NCBI GenBank assembly: GCA_910575545.1 | Contig: CAJTFH010000004.1 | Coordinates: forward strand, 62,001-126,000 | DNA: 64,000 bases | Direction of reading: 5' to 3' | Source of the DNA: Bacteroidales bacterium | Lineage (GTDB): Bacteria > Bacteroidota > Bacteroidia > Bacteroidales > Muribaculaceae | In this document: piece after piece, positions 46,475 to 56,827 of the stretch | Position numbering within the stretch: position 1 is the first letter of the stretch | Layout of the letters: every line of letters begins with the position of its first letter | Translations under genes and position numbers: made by a program | The notes under the pieces: model-generated | What the model saw: only the letters and a program-made list of their open reading frames with translations | Databases searched by the model: none | Told to the model about the DNA's origin: nothing

Positions 46475-47440
46475 ATGACGACACAACCTTATCACATACC
46501 GGCATTGCTGGGCCAATCACTCGACGCTTTAAACATCAAACCGTCAGGAATTTATGTCGACTGCACCTTAGGGGGCGGGGGGCATAGCGGAGGTGTGCTC
46601 AAACGGTTGGGCGAAGAGGGAAGATTGCTGTCGTTTGACCAGGACATGGACGCCATCGCACATGCCCGAAGCAACCCGCAACTCGGAGAAGATCCCCGCC
46701 TGACCCTTGTGCATGGCAATTTCCGTTATCTGCGCAATTTCCTGCGGTATTACGGGGCAGAACATGTCGACGGCATTCTCGCCGACTTAGGGGTGTCGTT
46801 CCACCATTTCGATGACCCCGGGCGGGGATTCTCTTTCAGGTGGGAAGGCCCCCTGGATATGCGGATGAACCGCGATGCCCGGCGCGATGCCACCACACTG
46901 ATTGCCGAATCAAGCGAAACCGAGATGGCCGACATCCTCTACCTCTACGGCGAACTGCGCCAGTCGCGCAAAATAGCCGCAGCCATAGTCAAAGCCCGCA
47001 GCAAAGAGGCCATAACCACAGCTCCACAGCTGTTAAACGTTATAAAGCCGCACATCAACCCCAGGCAGGAGAAGAAAGAGCTGGCCCAGGTGTTCCAGGC
47101 TCTCCGCATCGCGGTCAACAACGAAATCGAGGCGTTGAAACAGCTTCTCACACAAGCCTGCGAAGCCCTCAAGCCGGGTGGGCGCCTGGCAGTGATTACC
47201 TATCATTCGCTTGAAGACCGCCTGGTGAAGAACTTTCTGAAAACCGGGAACCTCGAAGGGCACGAAGCAAAAGATTTCTTTGGCCGCAACCTTTCCCCCT
47301 TCCGGCTTCTGACCTCTAAACCGATAGTTCCGGATGCCGGTGAAGTTGAACGCAATCCCCGCTCAAGAAGCGCCAAACTGCGTGTGGGGGAAAAATTGAC
47401 ACCTGACAACGAAAACCGGATGCAACAAAAAGGAATTTGA
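46475..47440 (+). CDS. rsmH: 16S rRNA m4C1402 methyltransferase RsmH
   Basis: 321 residues. It methylates N4 of C1402 in 16S rRNA using S-adenosylmethionine. Motifs: YHIPALLGQSLDAL at the start, the SAM-binding CTLGGGGHSGG, and DLGVSFHHFD. A TTG seven codons upstream also opens the frame; I chose the ATG at 46475 because MTTQPYHIP fits the family start. First gene of the division cluster. mraZ, normally just upstream in this phylum, is not there. Confidence 0.96.
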   Translation: MTTQPYHIPALLGQSLDALNIKPSGIYVDCTLGGGGHSGGVLKRLGEEGRLLSFDQDMDAIAHARSNPQLGEDPRLTLVHGNFRYLRNFLRYYGAEHVDGILADLGVSFHHFDDPGRGFSFRWEGPLDMRMNRDARRDATTLIAESSETEMADILYLYGELRQSRKIAAAIVKARSKEAITTAPQLLNVIKPHINPRQEKKELAQVFQALRIAVNNEIEALKQLLTQACEALKPGGRLAVITYHSLEDRLVKNFLKTGNLEGHEAKDFFGRNLSPFRLLTSKPIVPDAGEVERNPRSRSAKLRVGEKLTPDNENRMQQKGI

Positions 47441-47451
47441 ACAGCAGTGTG

Positions 47452-47853
47452 ATGGAAACGCACAGAGACGACACAAGACGTAGACAAGCCCAGGCAGACG
47501 ACGCGATTGATGCCGGAGGGGGCAACAGCAGGAAGACACAAGACACCTTTCTGCTGCGCACCCTGCATGGCCGGATAATCTCAATCGATTTCTTCAGGCG
47601 CAACTGGTGGGTGGTGCTCGGTGTGGTTGTGATGCTGATGGTATATATCACCAACCGCTACACCTGCCAGACGCAGATGGAGCGCATACGCACCCTTGAA
47701 CGGGAACTCGAAGTGGCCAAAACCGAAAGGGTCAGGGCAAAGTCGGCCTACATGAGCAAAATCCGGGAATCATCAATCCAGGAGATGGTCGATTCACTCG
47801 GCTTAGGCATCACCGTGCAGGAGCAACCGCCCTACCGACTGAGCCGGAAATAA
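47452..47853 (+). CDS. ftsL: FtsL-like division protein
   Basis: 133 residues with a cytoplasmic N terminus (about 1-50), one membrane helix (about 54-75, WWVVLGVVVMLMVYI) and a periplasmic coiled coil (about 80-110). This fits FtsL, the small bitopic partner of FtsB/FtsQ that controls septal wall synthesis. The call rests mainly on size, topology and position between rsmH and the PBP gene, since FtsL sequences are poorly conserved. A TTG five codons upstream is an alternative start. Confidence 0.8.
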   Translation: METHRDDTRRRQAQADDAIDAGGGNSRKTQDTFLLRTLHGRIISIDFFRRNWWVVLGVVVMLMVYITNRYTCQTQMERIRTLERELEVAKTERVRAKSAYMSKIRESSIQEMVDSLGLGITVQEQPPYRLSRK

Positions 47854-47938
47854 CAGACCGGGAACAAACCTCAAAAACGAAATAAGGACAAAACAGGCAG
47901 AAACGATACAACAACATCAGTTGAGGAGGAGCTAAGAG

Positions 47939-50023
47939 ATGGCAGCAACGAAAAAAGGCAATCATTTGCACATATTGTTCAGGTATGGCCTGGTGACCAT
48001 ACTGATACTGCTGTTTTCGGGGGCAATAGGCTACAAGCTGTTTTCAACCACCGTTATCAATGCCCCGCATTGGAACGAGAAAGCACGCCGGCAGCTTGAA
48101 AAAGTCGATACGATTCTTCCCGAAAGGGGCGATATATTGTCGGACAAAGGAGACATCCTTGCCACCAACCTGCGCTATTACACCGTCAGGGTTGACTTCC
48201 GGTGCGAAAATTTCAAGCAGCACCAATACCAGATGGCCATAGACCAGCTTGCCGACTCGATGGGAAAGCATTTTCCTGTAAGAACCCGCGACCAATGGCG
48301 CAAACGCCTGGAAGAACCGCTTAAAAGCGACCCCAGGAAGCGCCCGCGCGCTTGGCCGCTAATCACCAATATCAGCTATCTCGACCTGCAGAAAATCAAG
48401 GGATTCCCGTTTTTCAACATCGGCAACCGCAACAAGACCGGCATGACAGTAGAGAGTGTGATGCGCCGGAGCAACCCCTACGGAGCAATGGCCCGCCGCT
48501 CTGTGGGCGGTGTAGGCCAGACGGCAGAGTGCAGCGAAGTCCACGGCATCTACGGCCTTGAGAAAGCCCTCGACTCGCTGTTGTACGGCATTCCCGGGCT
48601 TGCCAAGAAAATCCCGCTGACAAAGGATATCGTCAGCTGGACAGACGTGGAGCCGACCCCCGGCTATTCTGTGCGCACCACCATCGACATCCAGCTGCAA
48701 GACATTGTTGAAAACGAACTGAACCGCGTGCTTGACTCCTGCTCTGCGGAATGGGGATGCGCGGTGCTCATGGAGGTTAAAACCGGCGACATAAAAGCCA
48801 TCTCCAACCTTGAAAGGTCGAAAACCGGCAACGGTTATATCGAGGCTCTCAACTATGCCGTGGTGGGATTCGAGCCGGGATCGGTTGTAAAACCGATTTC
48901 GATGATGATTGCCCTTGAAGACGGACTGGTCAACAACCTTGAAGAGGTGATTCCCATCGGGAAATCATGGGGATATGCCGGCGGGCGCCCCATCACCGAC
49001 TCCCACTACAACGGTTCGCTGAAAGTCAGGGAAGTCATAGAGCAATCGAGCAACATCGGCATGGCGCGAATCATAACACGCGGCTACGACAAACACCCTA
49101 AGGGGTTCGTTGACAGGCTGAGAAGCATCGGGTTCCTCGACCCGATGAACACCGGCATAGCGGGTGAGACCACCCCCTATTTCAGGTCGAATCCCGGAAG
49201 GGTCGATTTGTCGCGCATGTGCTACGGTTATGCCTCCCAGATACCGCCGATATACACCTTGTCGGTCTATAACGCCATCGCCAACGGAGGCCGCTATGTC
49301 AGGCCCAGGCTTGTTAAAGGGCTCCGGACCGAGAATTTCGATTCTGTAATGCCTGTGACATATATCCGCGACAGAATCTGTTCGGAAGAGAATGCCCGGA
49401 AGATGCAGTATATGCTCAAACAGGTTGTATGGGGCGACCATGGCACAGGGCGCTCATTGAAAAACGACAAAGTGGCCCTTGCAGGGAAAACCGGCACCTG
49501 TTACAGTGTCGACCCCGGCACCGGCAAATATAACACCGCACGCAAACGACTGGCATTCTGCGGGTTCTTCCCTGCCGACGACCCTCAGTATTCCTGCTTC
49601 GTGCTGACATTCTATCCCAAACGCAACATGTTCGGAGCGGCATCGACATCGGGACAGGTAATGAAGAACATTGCCGTGAAGATGTATTCACGCGGTCTCT
49701 TAGGCAACTCTTCCGATTTTGCAGAGGGAACCGCCGGAGTTGCGCGCGCGCAGCTCTACGGCACACTGAAAGCCGACCGCCACAAGGCCGTACGCCGTGC
49801 TGCGGGCATAAAATCGGAAGCCCATCCGGCCACCCCCCGCAAGATGCCGAAAGGCACAGTGCCCTCGGTGCTCGGACTTGGTCTGCGTGAAGCGGTTGTG
49901 GCATTGGAAAACGACGGATTCAATGTCAAATTCCACGGCTCCGGTTATGTGAAGCAACAGATTCCGGCAGAAGGGACTCCATTGAAGCGAGGGGCCACAG
50001 TCACATTGGCGCTGGCACAGTGA
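47939..50023 (+). CDS. ftsI: Septal penicillin-binding protein with PASTA domain (FtsI/PBP3 type)
   Basis: 694 residues. It cross-links septal peptidoglycan in the periplasm. One N-terminal helix (about 12-33) is followed by the dimerisation domain (ERGDILSDKGDILATN) and the transpeptidase domain. Catalytic motifs are in order: Ser-x-x-Lys in GSVVKP (about 315), SSN (about 370) and KTG in AGKTGTC (about 516). The C-terminal about 55 residues form one PASTA domain (VPSVLGLGLREAV), which is not found in E. coli FtsI but is common in Bacteroidetes. It lies 85 bases after ftsL and 23 before murE. Confidence 0.95.
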   Translation: MAATKKGNHLHILFRYGLVTILILLFSGAIGYKLFSTTVINAPHWNEKARRQLEKVDTILPERGDILSDKGDILATNLRYYTVRVDFRCENFKQHQYQMAIDQLADSMGKHFPVRTRDQWRKRLEEPLKSDPRKRPRAWPLITNISYLDLQKIKGFPFFNIGNRNKTGMTVESVMRRSNPYGAMARRSVGGVGQTAECSEVHGIYGLEKALDSLLYGIPGLAKKIPLTKDIVSWTDVEPTPGYSVRTTIDIQLQDIVENELNRVLDSCSAEWGCAVLMEVKTGDIKAISNLERSKTGNGYIEALNYAVVGFEPGSVVKPISMMIALEDGLVNNLEEVIPIGKSWGYAGGRPITDSHYNGSLKVREVIEQSSNIGMARIITRGYDKHPKGFVDRLRSIGFLDPMNTGIAGETTPYFRSNPGRVDLSRMCYGYASQIPPIYTLSVYNAIANGGRYVRPRLVKGLRTENFDSVMPVTYIRDRICSEENARKMQYMLKQVVWGDHGTGRSLKNDKVALAGKTGTCYSVDPGTGKYNTARKRLAFCGFFPADDPQYSCFVLTFYPKRNMFGAASTSGQVMKNIAVKMYSRGLLGNSSDFAEGTAGVARAQLYGTLKADRHKAVRRAAGIKSEAHPATPRKMPKGTVPSVLGLGLREAVVALENDGFNVKFHGSGYVKQQIPAEGTPLKRGATVTLALAQ

Positions 50024-50046
50024 AAAATTGAATCAAATTTGAAAAG

Positions 50047-51510
50047 ATGAAACTGAAAGAACTGATAGGGCCGATTAAAATCAATGAAATTATCGGCGAC
50101 ATAAATAAAGAAATCAGCGGGCTGACAGCCGACTCACGCAAGGCGGCCGAGGGATGGATGTTCGTGGCAGTGAGGGGGGTAACCGTCGACGGCCATAGTT
50201 TCATAGGCTCGTTAAAAGGGAAAGGCGTGGCGGCAATTGTGGTGGAGACCATGCCGGAGGATAGAGAGGAAGGGGTGACATATCTGAAAGTCGACAACTC
50301 AGCGGTAGCCCTCGGAGAACTGGCGTCGCGATGGTATGGGGAACCGTCGAAACGGCTGAAACTCGTCGGGGTGACAGGCACAAACGGCAAAACGACCACA
50401 GCCACTCTGATATATGAGATGGCGAGGCTGATGGGCTACAAGGCCGGACTGCTTTCAACGGTTGTGAACTATGTTGACACAGAGGCCATACATGCCGACC
50501 AGACCACTCCCGACGCCCTGACCATCAACCGCCTGTTGGCGCAAATGGTTGAAAGAGGATGTGAATATGCCGCGATGGAGGTAAGTTCACACGCAGCCGA
50601 CCAGCACCGCATAGCCGGGCTGCAATTCGCCGGAGGGGTGTTCACCAATCTGACCCGCGACCATCTTGACTACCACAAAACCGTGCAGGCCTACCTCGCG
50701 GCGAAAAAATCGTTTTTCGACGGCTTAGGAGCTGACGCATTCGCCCTTACCAATATCGACGACAAAACCGGGGAAGTTATGCTTCAGAACACCCGCGCCG
50801 CAAGGAAGGGCTATTCGCTGAGAAATATGGCCGATTTCCGTGGCAGAGTTATCGAAAGCCGCCTCGACGGCACCCTGATGAGCTTCAACGGCAGGGAAGT
50901 CGACGTGTTGTTTACCGGAAAGTTCAATGCCTACAACCTCACAGCAGTTTACGGCACATCAATATTGCTCGGCTGGGAACATGAGACGGTGCTGCTCAAC
51001 ATGAGCCGCCTTGTGCCGGTGGCAGGCCGCTTCCAGACGTTCCACTCGCAACAGAGCGGAGTTACGGCGATTGTGGACTATGCCCATACGCCCGACGCCG
51101 TGGTCAATGTTATCAGTGCGATACGCGACGTTGTCGGCAACCGGGGGCAGATAATCACCGTTGTAGGAGCGGGTGGCAACCGCGACAAAGGGAAACGCCC
51201 TATCATGGCGAAAGAAGCCGCCAGGCTATCCGACCGTGTGATTCTGACATCTGACAATCCACGTTTCGAGGAGCCGTCTGAGATCCTACATGACATGGAA
51301 GCCGGACTTGACACTGAGGAGGCCCGCCGAAAGGCTCTCAGCATCGTTGACAGGCGCCAGGCCATCCGCACAGCCGTTGCGCTTGCGCAGAATGGAGATG
51401 TTGTGCTGGTTGCCGGCAAAGGTCATGAAGACTACCAGGAGGTGAAGGGTGTGAAACACCATTTCGACGACCGCGAAGAGGTGAAAGAGGCATTGGGAGG
51501 AGGGAAATAA
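50047..51510 (+). CDS. murE: UDP-MurNAc-tripeptide synthetase MurE
   Basis: 487 residues. It adds the third amino acid to the peptidoglycan precursor in the cytoplasm. The ATP-binding loop is in [11 protein letters not shown] (about 108-118), and the specificity motif DNPR (about 403) points to meso-diaminopimelate, as expected for a Gram-negative. The start ([10 protein letters not shown]) follows the PBP stop by 23 bases. The 3' gap carries heptamer repeats. Confidence 0.96.
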   Translation: MKLKELIGPIKINEIIGDINKEISGLTADSRKAAEGWMFVAVRGVTVDGHSFIGSLKGKGVAAIVVETMPEDREEGVTYLKVDNSAVALGELASRWYGEPSKRLKLVGVTGTNGKTTTATLIYEMARLMGYKAGLLSTVVNYVDTEAIHADQTTPDALTINRLLAQMVERGCEYAAMEVSSHAADQHRIAGLQFAGGVFTNLTRDHLDYHKTVQAYLAAKKSFFDGLGADAFALTNIDDKTGEVMLQNTRAARKGYSLRNMADFRGRVIESRLDGTLMSFNGREVDVLFTGKFNAYNLTAVYGTSILLGWEHETVLLNMSRLVPVAGRFQTFHSQQSGVTAIVDYAHTPDAVVNVISAIRDVVGNRGQIITVVGAGGNRDKGKRPIMAKEAARLSDRVILTSDNPRFEEPSEILHDMEAGLDTEEARRKALSIVDRRQAIRTAVALAQNGDVVLVAGKGHEDYQEVKGVKHHFDDREEVKEALGGGK

Positions 51511-51545
51511 GAAGGAAGAAGTCGTAAGTTAGAAGTTAGGAGTTT
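51511..51545 (+). repeat. Degenerate heptamer repeat after murE
   Basis: Five consecutive 7-base units directly after the stop: GAAGGAA, GAAGTCG, TAAGTTA, GAAGTTA, GGAGTTT. The common core is roughly GAAGTTA. The same periodicity recurs after mraY, ftsW and ftsZ. Confidence 0.7.
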
Positions 51546-51557
51546 CTGGCGGGGGGA

Positions 51558-51579
51558 GAGACGTGGCAGGCCAAGTCTC
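51558..51579. repeat. Imperfect palindrome in the murE-mraY gap
   Basis: GAGACGTGGC and GCCAAGTCTC pair at nine of ten positions around AG. A related AGAGACGTGG lies in the ftsQ-ftsA gap near 59155. The rest of the gap up to 51619 shows TTGACATTT (51592-51600), which also precedes murG at 55705-55713. Confidence 0.55.
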
Positions 51580-51619
51580 AGATGGGAATGATTGACATTT
51601 TAAGTAAGAATTTAGAAAA

Positions 51620-52885
51620 GTGTTATATTATCTGTTTAAATATCTGGAGGGTACGGGGTTTCCCGGAGCAAGACTGATGGACTACATCACCTTCCGCTCA
51701 GGGGCAGCGCTGATGCTGTCGCTCTTCATAGCCATGGTCTTCGGCCGGAAAATCATCGACAGGTTGCAGAAGATGCAGGTCGGCGAAATCATCCGCAATC
51801 TCGGCCTTGAGGGGCAGATGAAAAAGACCGGCACACCGACCATGGGTGGCATCATAATAATTGTTGCCACACTCGTGCCATGTCTCTTAGTCGGGAACTT
51901 AGGGAATGTCTATATGATTCTGATGCTTGTGGCCACAGTCTGGCTTGGTTGCCTGGGGTTTGCCGACGACTATCTCAAGATGCAGAAGAAGAACAAAGAC
52001 GGCATGAGCGGGAAATTCAAAATCATCGGGCAGGTAGGCCTTGGACTGATTGTCGGCCTTACGATGATGCTCAGCCCCGACATAGTGATGCGTCAGAACC
52101 ATGAGGTCACCAATATGACCACCAATGAGGTTGAAGAGGTGATTTATGAATCTCACGACATCAAATCAACCCAGACCACCATTCCGTTTGTCAAAGAAAA
52201 CAACTTCGACTATGCGTCTCTGACAAAATGGATGGGCGATAACGCCCAGACGGGAGGATGGATATTATTCATACTTGTCACCATCTTCGTGATTACGGCC
52301 ACCAGCAACGGGGCCAATCTCACCGACGGCCTCGACGGCCTTGCCACGGGATGTTCGGCCATAATCGCTGTGGCGCTTGCCATAATGGCCTATCTCGGGG
52401 GCTCAATCATATATTCGAGCTATCTGAACATCATGTATATCCCGATGAGTTCGGAGCTGGTGGTGTTCTGCGCGGCCTTTATCGGAGCGCATGTCGGCTT
52501 CCTGTGGTATAATGCCTATCCGGCACAGGTGTTCATGGGCGACACAGGCTCGCTGACAATCGGTGGCATCATAGCGGTGCTTGCCATATTGATTCACAAA
52601 GAGCTGCTGATACCTGTGCTGTGTGCCATCTTCTTCGTTGAGGATGTGTCGGTTATGATTCAGGTGGCCTATTTCAAGATCACCAAACGCCGCAGCGGGG
52701 TCGGTAAACGGGTGTTCAAAATGACACCGTTGCACCACCATTTCCAGAAACCGGGCAATGCCGGAATCGAGGCGTTGATACAGAAACCGCTGAATGCCAT
52801 TCCGGAGTCGAAAATAGTGACACGGTTCTGGATTATCGGACTGTTTCTGGCTGTGATAACGTTTGTGACGTTGAAAATTAGGTAG
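51620..52885 (+). CDS. mraY: Phospho-N-acetylmuramoyl-pentapeptide transferase MraY
   Basis: 421 residues, longer than the usual about 360 because of an extra periplasmic stretch (about 155-205), as in other Bacteroidetes. It makes lipid I at the cytoplasmic membrane. About ten helices. Catalytic and binding motifs: FADDYLKMQKKN, NLTDGLDGLATG and the HHHFQK stretch. The start is GTG; the product MLYYLFKYL matches the family start, and no better ATG is nearby. Confidence 0.96.
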   Translation: MLYYLFKYLEGTGFPGARLMDYITFRSGAALMLSLFIAMVFGRKIIDRLQKMQVGEIIRNLGLEGQMKKTGTPTMGGIIIIVATLVPCLLVGNLGNVYMILMLVATVWLGCLGFADDYLKMQKKNKDGMSGKFKIIGQVGLGLIVGLTMMLSPDIVMRQNHEVTNMTTNEVEEVIYESHDIKSTQTTIPFVKENNFDYASLTKWMGDNAQTGGWILFILVTIFVITATSNGANLTDGLDGLATGCSAIIAVALAIMAYLGGSIIYSSYLNIMYIPMSSELVVFCAAFIGAHVGFLWYNAYPAQVFMGDTGSLTIGGIIAVLAILIHKELLIPVLCAIFFVEDVSVMIQVAYFKITKRRSGVGKRVFKMTPLHHHFQKPGNAGIEALIQKPLNAIPESKIVTRFWIIGLFLAVITFVTLKIR

Positions 52886-52891
52886 CAGCCG

Positions 52892-52919
52892 TAATTTAGA
52901 AGTTTGAAGTTAGAAGTTA
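52892..52919 (+). repeat. Degenerate heptamer repeat after mraY
   Basis: Four 7-base units: TAATTTA, GAAGTTT, GAAGTTA, GAAGTTA. It fills most of the 52-base gap to murD. Confidence 0.7.
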
Positions 52920-52937
52920 TACACTGACAAAAAGCAT

Positions 52938-54317
52938 ATGAGCGAAATGGAAACTAAGAAGCGCCTTGTGGTGCTTGGAGGGGGGGAAAGCGGCATTGGA
53001 GCCGCCGTACTCGGCAAGGTTAAGGGGATGGAGGTTTTTCTGAGCGATTGCGGCAAGATTGCCCCCCGCTATCTTGAGGCACTCGACCGCTATAAAATTG
53101 ATTATGAGCAAGGCGGACACACATCTGAGCTTATCCTCAATGCCGATGAAGTTGTGAAATCGCCCGGAGTTCCACCAACCGCGCCCATCGTTAGAGAGTT
53201 GGTTGAACGTGGCATACCTGTGATTTCTGAGATTGAGCTTGCCGGACGCTACAGTGATGCCAAAATGGTCTGTATCACCGGTAGCAACGGTAAGACAACC
53301 ACTACAATGCTCATCTACCACATCTTGCGGGAAGCGGGCATAAACGTTGGCCTTGCCGGAAATGTGGGGCGCTCGCTGGCATGGCAGGTGGCGGAAGACA
53401 AACATGATGTTTATGTGGTGGAACTCAGCTCGTTCCAGCTGGAGAACATGTATGACTTCAGGGCAAACATCGCCGTGTTGATGAATATCACGCCCGACCA
53501 CCTCGACAGATATGAATACAAGATGCAGAATTACATCAACGCCAAATTCCGCATATTGCAGAACCTGACTCCGACCGATGCATTCGTGTTCTGGGAGGAA
53601 GACCCTGTGATTACTGAACAGTTGAAGCACATTGCGACTGAAGCACGCCTGTTCCCGTTTGCAGAGACACAGCATGAAGATTCGGCAGCCTGGACCAACC
53701 CGAGCGGGGAACTTTTCATAAAAACACCCGGCACAGACCTTGTGATGCCACGTGCCCAGTTGGCCCTTAGGGGTTTGCACAACCTGTTGAACTCGATGGC
53801 AGCAGGTCTCAGCGCCAGCCTTTTAGACATCCGCAAAGAGGATATACGCCGGGCACTTAGCGATTTCGAGGGGGTTGAGCACCGACTGGAACATGTAGAG
53901 ACCATCGGTGGAGCCCGTTGGGTCAACGATTCAAAGGCCACCAATGTGAATTCATGCTGGTATGCTCTGGAGTCGATGAAGCCAGGGAAATCAACCATAC
54001 TGATCCTCGGAGGCAAAGACAAAGGGAACGACTACAACGAGATTCTTCCGCTGGTTAACGAGAAGGTTAAAGCTATCGTTGCCATGGGTAAGGACAATCA
54101 GAAAATCGTTGATTTTTTCACTGGGAAGGTTGCCGAAGTGCGCGACACACACTCGCTGGCCGATGCCGTTAAGGCTTGCCGCGAACTTTCGGAAGCTGGC
54201 GACACCGTTCTGCTGTCGCCGTGTTGCGCCAGCTTCGACCTTTTCAACAGCTATGAAGACCGCGGCCGCAAATTCAAAGCCGCAGTGAGGGAGATGAAAA
54301 AACAGGAACTGAGATGA
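52938..54317 (+). CDS. murD: UDP-MurNAc-L-alanine:D-glutamate ligase MurD
   Basis: 459 residues. It adds D-glutamate to UDP-MurNAc-L-Ala in the cytoplasm. Three Mur-ligase domains: an N-terminal UDP-binding one (VVLGGGESGIGAAV), a central ATPase with TGSNGKTTTT (about 114-123), and a C-terminal one (ILGGKDKGNDY). Its stop overlaps the ftsW start (ATGA), so the two are translationally coupled. Confidence 0.96.
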   Translation: MSEMETKKRLVVLGGGESGIGAAVLGKVKGMEVFLSDCGKIAPRYLEALDRYKIDYEQGGHTSELILNADEVVKSPGVPPTAPIVRELVERGIPVISEIELAGRYSDAKMVCITGSNGKTTTTMLIYHILREAGINVGLAGNVGRSLAWQVAEDKHDVYVVELSSFQLENMYDFRANIAVLMNITPDHLDRYEYKMQNYINAKFRILQNLTPTDAFVFWEEDPVITEQLKHIATEARLFPFAETQHEDSAAWTNPSGELFIKTPGTDLVMPRAQLALRGLHNLLNSMAAGLSASLLDIRKEDIRRALSDFEGVEHRLEHVETIGGARWVNDSKATNVNSCWYALESMKPGKSTILILGGKDKGNDYNEILPLVNEKVKAIVAMGKDNQKIVDFFTGKVAEVRDTHSLADAVKACRELSEAGDTVLLSPCCASFDLFNSYEDRGRKFKAAVREMKKQELR

Positions 54318-55633
54318 TTAATGATGGCGGGGGGACGGCCGCCCCTAAGGTGGAAGCAAAGGTGAAGAGACCGCTGCCAAAGGCCGACAAATATATCATG
54401 GCTATTTACATAGCCATCCTGGTGATTTCGGTGATTGAGCTTTACAGTGCCTCGTCGCGCGAAGTGCAGGCATCGAATGTGTTCGGGCCGATTATACGCC
54501 ACGGCCAGATGCTGCTGCTGGGTGTTGTGTTGACCCTCGGCATCTCGCGGTTGCACTACCGGTGGCTGATTCCGCTGACCCCGTTGTTTGTGGCAGTTAC
54601 GGTCATATTGGCTGTGTATGTGCTGTTTAAGGGAGACATCATCAACGGCGCTCGCCGTAGCACTACCCTGCTCGGCATCCCGATACAGCCGGCCGAACTG
54701 CTGAAACTGGCGGTGGTGCTTCTTATAGCGCTTGTTATGTCGAAAATGCAGGAGCGACGGGGGGTGAAAACATCGGGAGTGGTCATAAGCGCCTCATTCG
54801 TGCTTCTTTGTAGCGGACTGCTATTCACTCAGGGGTTGACCAACACCCTGCTTCTCATGGGGATATCGTTTGCCATGATGCTCATCGGGGGGTTGCAGAT
54901 GAAGAAATTCCTTCTTGTGCTGGTTGCCTATGGGGTAGTTGGCGGAGCGGCAATATTGGTGAAGAAATCTAATGAGCAGCATTATTCAGAAGCAGAACTG
55001 CTCCATATAACCGAAACGGGGAAAAACTTCGCCGGCGAGGTGGTTACGCTTGAACGTAGCGGCACCCAAAGGGGGCGCATAGACCGCTGGCTGGGGGATT
55101 CCATACCCAAATATGCCGAACCCATCACTGCTGAAAACCGCCAGGAACAGTATTCTTATATGGCCCAGGCCCATGGAGGATGGATCGGCCAACTGCCGGG
55201 TAATTCACGCGAGACCGCACGGTTGCCGCTTGCATTTTCCGATTATATATTCGCAATCGTGGTTGAAGACTGGGGCTTTCTGGGCGGAATGTTCCTGCTC
55301 GCGCTCTATCTGATGCTGCTTGCGCGGGCGGGTGCTATAGCATCGCGGTGCGCACAGCCTTTTCCTGCGCTCCTGGTGATGGGTATGGCAGTGATGATTG
55401 TGCTTCAGGCGCTTTTCCATATGGCGATCGTCACCGGCGTGTTCCCCGTGTCGGGTCAGCCTCTGCCATTGATTTCAAAAGGGGGCTCGTCAATCATAGC
55501 AACTTCGATAGCCTTCGGTGTTATGCTGAGCGTGAGCCGTTTTGCCGTGCAGAGCAACAACCGCAAGGAAATCAACGCTGAAATCATGGCTCTTCCACCC
55601 GATATCGTGGGTGAGAATCTAGGGAAGTTGTAG
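54314..55633 (+). CDS. ftsW: Septal peptidoglycan glycosyltransferase FtsW
   Basis: 439 residues, SEDS family, about ten membrane helices. It polymerises lipid II at the septum with the FtsI-type PBP. The conserved loop GNSRETARLPLAFSDYIFA and the motif FPVSGQPLPLISKGGSS near the C terminus identify it. A soluble N-terminal tail of about 25 residues precedes the first helix. The start codon overlaps the murD stop by four bases. Confidence 0.95.
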   Translation: MINDGGGTAAPKVEAKVKRPLPKADKYIMAIYIAILVISVIELYSASSREVQASNVFGPIIRHGQMLLLGVVLTLGISRLHYRWLIPLTPLFVAVTVILAVYVLFKGDIINGARRSTTLLGIPIQPAELLKLAVVLLIALVMSKMQERRGVKTSGVVISASFVLLCSGLLFTQGLTNTLLLMGISFAMMLIGGLQMKKFLLVLVAYGVVGGAAILVKKSNEQHYSEAELLHITETGKNFAGEVVTLERSGTQRGRIDRWLGDSIPKYAEPITAENRQEQYSYMAQAHGGWIGQLPGNSRETARLPLAFSDYIFAIVVEDWGFLGGMFLLALYLMLLARAGAIASRCAQPFPALLVMGMAVMIVLQALFHMAIVTGVFPVSGQPLPLISKGGSSIIATSIAFGVMLSVSRFAVQSNNRKEINAEIMALPPDIVGENLGKL

Positions 55634-55660
55634 AAGTCGGAAGTTGAAGGTTTGAAATCG
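55633..55660 (+). repeat. Degenerate heptamer repeat after ftsW
   Basis: Four 7-base units starting on the last base of the stop codon: GAAGTCG, GAAGTTG, AAGGTTT, GAAATCG. The rest of the gap to murG holds TTGACATTT (55705-55713), as before mraY. Confidence 0.65.
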
Positions 55661-55726
55661 GGGGTGGGGTTTAAGGGGGTAACCCGTTGCATAGGGGAAG
55701 GAATTTGACATTTAGTGTTATAAGAT

Positions 55727-56821
55727 ATGAAAGTGCTGATTTCTGGTGGAGGAACCGGAGGACATATATTTCCGGCATTGGCCATAGCCAATGCCGTGCG
55801 GAGGCGTGTGCCTGAGACCGGGATATTGTTTGTCGGAGCCGAGGGACGCATGGAGATGGAGCGTGTTCCCGCGGCAGGATATGAAATCGTAGGTCTTCCG
55901 GTGGCGGGCTTCGACCGCAAACGCCTGTGGCGCAATGTGAAGGTTTTGTGGAAGCTGATGAAAAGTATGCGTATGGCCCGTCGGGTGCTGCGCGATTTTC
56001 AACCCGACATTGCCGTGGGTGTGGGGGGCTATGCTTCAGGGCCGATGCTGAAAGAGGCCCAGAAACGTGGTATACCGACCCTTATCCAGGAGCAGAACTC
56101 CTATGCCGGGGTGACCAACAAACTGTTGGCGGCCAATGCCGACAGAATCTGTGTTGCCTACGACGGCATGGAACGATTCTTCCCCGGTGAGAAAATAATC
56201 AAGACCGGAAATCCGGTGCGAAAAGATGTGGTAAGCTCAAAGCTGAGCCAAGAGGACGCGAAACGGGAATTGGGCTTCAACCCTAACCGCCCGCTGGTGG
56301 TAGTTGTGGGGGGAAGCCTGGGCGCACGAACCATCAACGACTCAATGAAGCTGGCTGTCAGGGACATGCTGAAATCAGGGGCGTCGGTGCTATGGCAGAC
56401 GGGGAAGCTCTATGCCGACGAATGCCAGAAAGCAATCGCCGACATCAACAACGAAAACCTCATTGCAACAGCCTTTGTCGGGCGGATGGATCTGGTCTAC
56501 AGGGGGGCAGACCTGGTAGTGTCGCGCGCAGGAGCAAGCACGATTTCTGAAATCCAGCTGGCAGGAGTTCCGGCAGTGCTCGTTCCATCACCGAATGTGG
56601 CCGAAGACCACCAGCGCAAGAATGCCGAAGCGCTTGCCCAGCGAGGTGCGGCGGTTATGATTCTCGACCGCGAATGCGCCGAGAAGTTGCCAAGAGTGGT
56701 GACGGAGATGCTCCGCGACCCGAAAAAACGCGAAGAATTAGGCGCGAATGCGCGGAAAATGGCGTTGGAAAACGCTGATGAAAAGATTGTTGACGAAATT
56801 CTGAAAATCATAAAGCGATAG
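55727..56821 (+). CDS. murG: Lipid II synthase MurG (GlcNAc transferase)
   Basis: 364 residues, GT28. It transfers GlcNAc from UDP-GlcNAc to lipid I at the inner face of the membrane. The signature SGGGTGGHIFPALAIA is at the N terminus. The donor-binding region has VGGSLGARTIN and SRAGASTISEI. It ends six bases before murC. Confidence 0.97.
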   Translation: MKVLISGGGTGGHIFPALAIANAVRRRVPETGILFVGAEGRMEMERVPAAGYEIVGLPVAGFDRKRLWRNVKVLWKLMKSMRMARRVLRDFQPDIAVGVGGYASGPMLKEAQKRGIPTLIQEQNSYAGVTNKLLAANADRICVAYDGMERFFPGEKIIKTGNPVRKDVVSSKLSQEDAKRELGFNPNRPLVVVVGGSLGARTINDSMKLAVRDMLKSGASVLWQTGKLYADECQKAIADINNENLIATAFVGRMDLVYRGADLVVSRAGASTISEIQLAGVPAVLVPSPNVAEDHQRKNAEALAQRGAAVMILDRECAEKLPRVVTEMLRDPKKREELGANARKMALENADEKIVDEILKIIKR

Positions 56822-56827
56822 GCGGAG

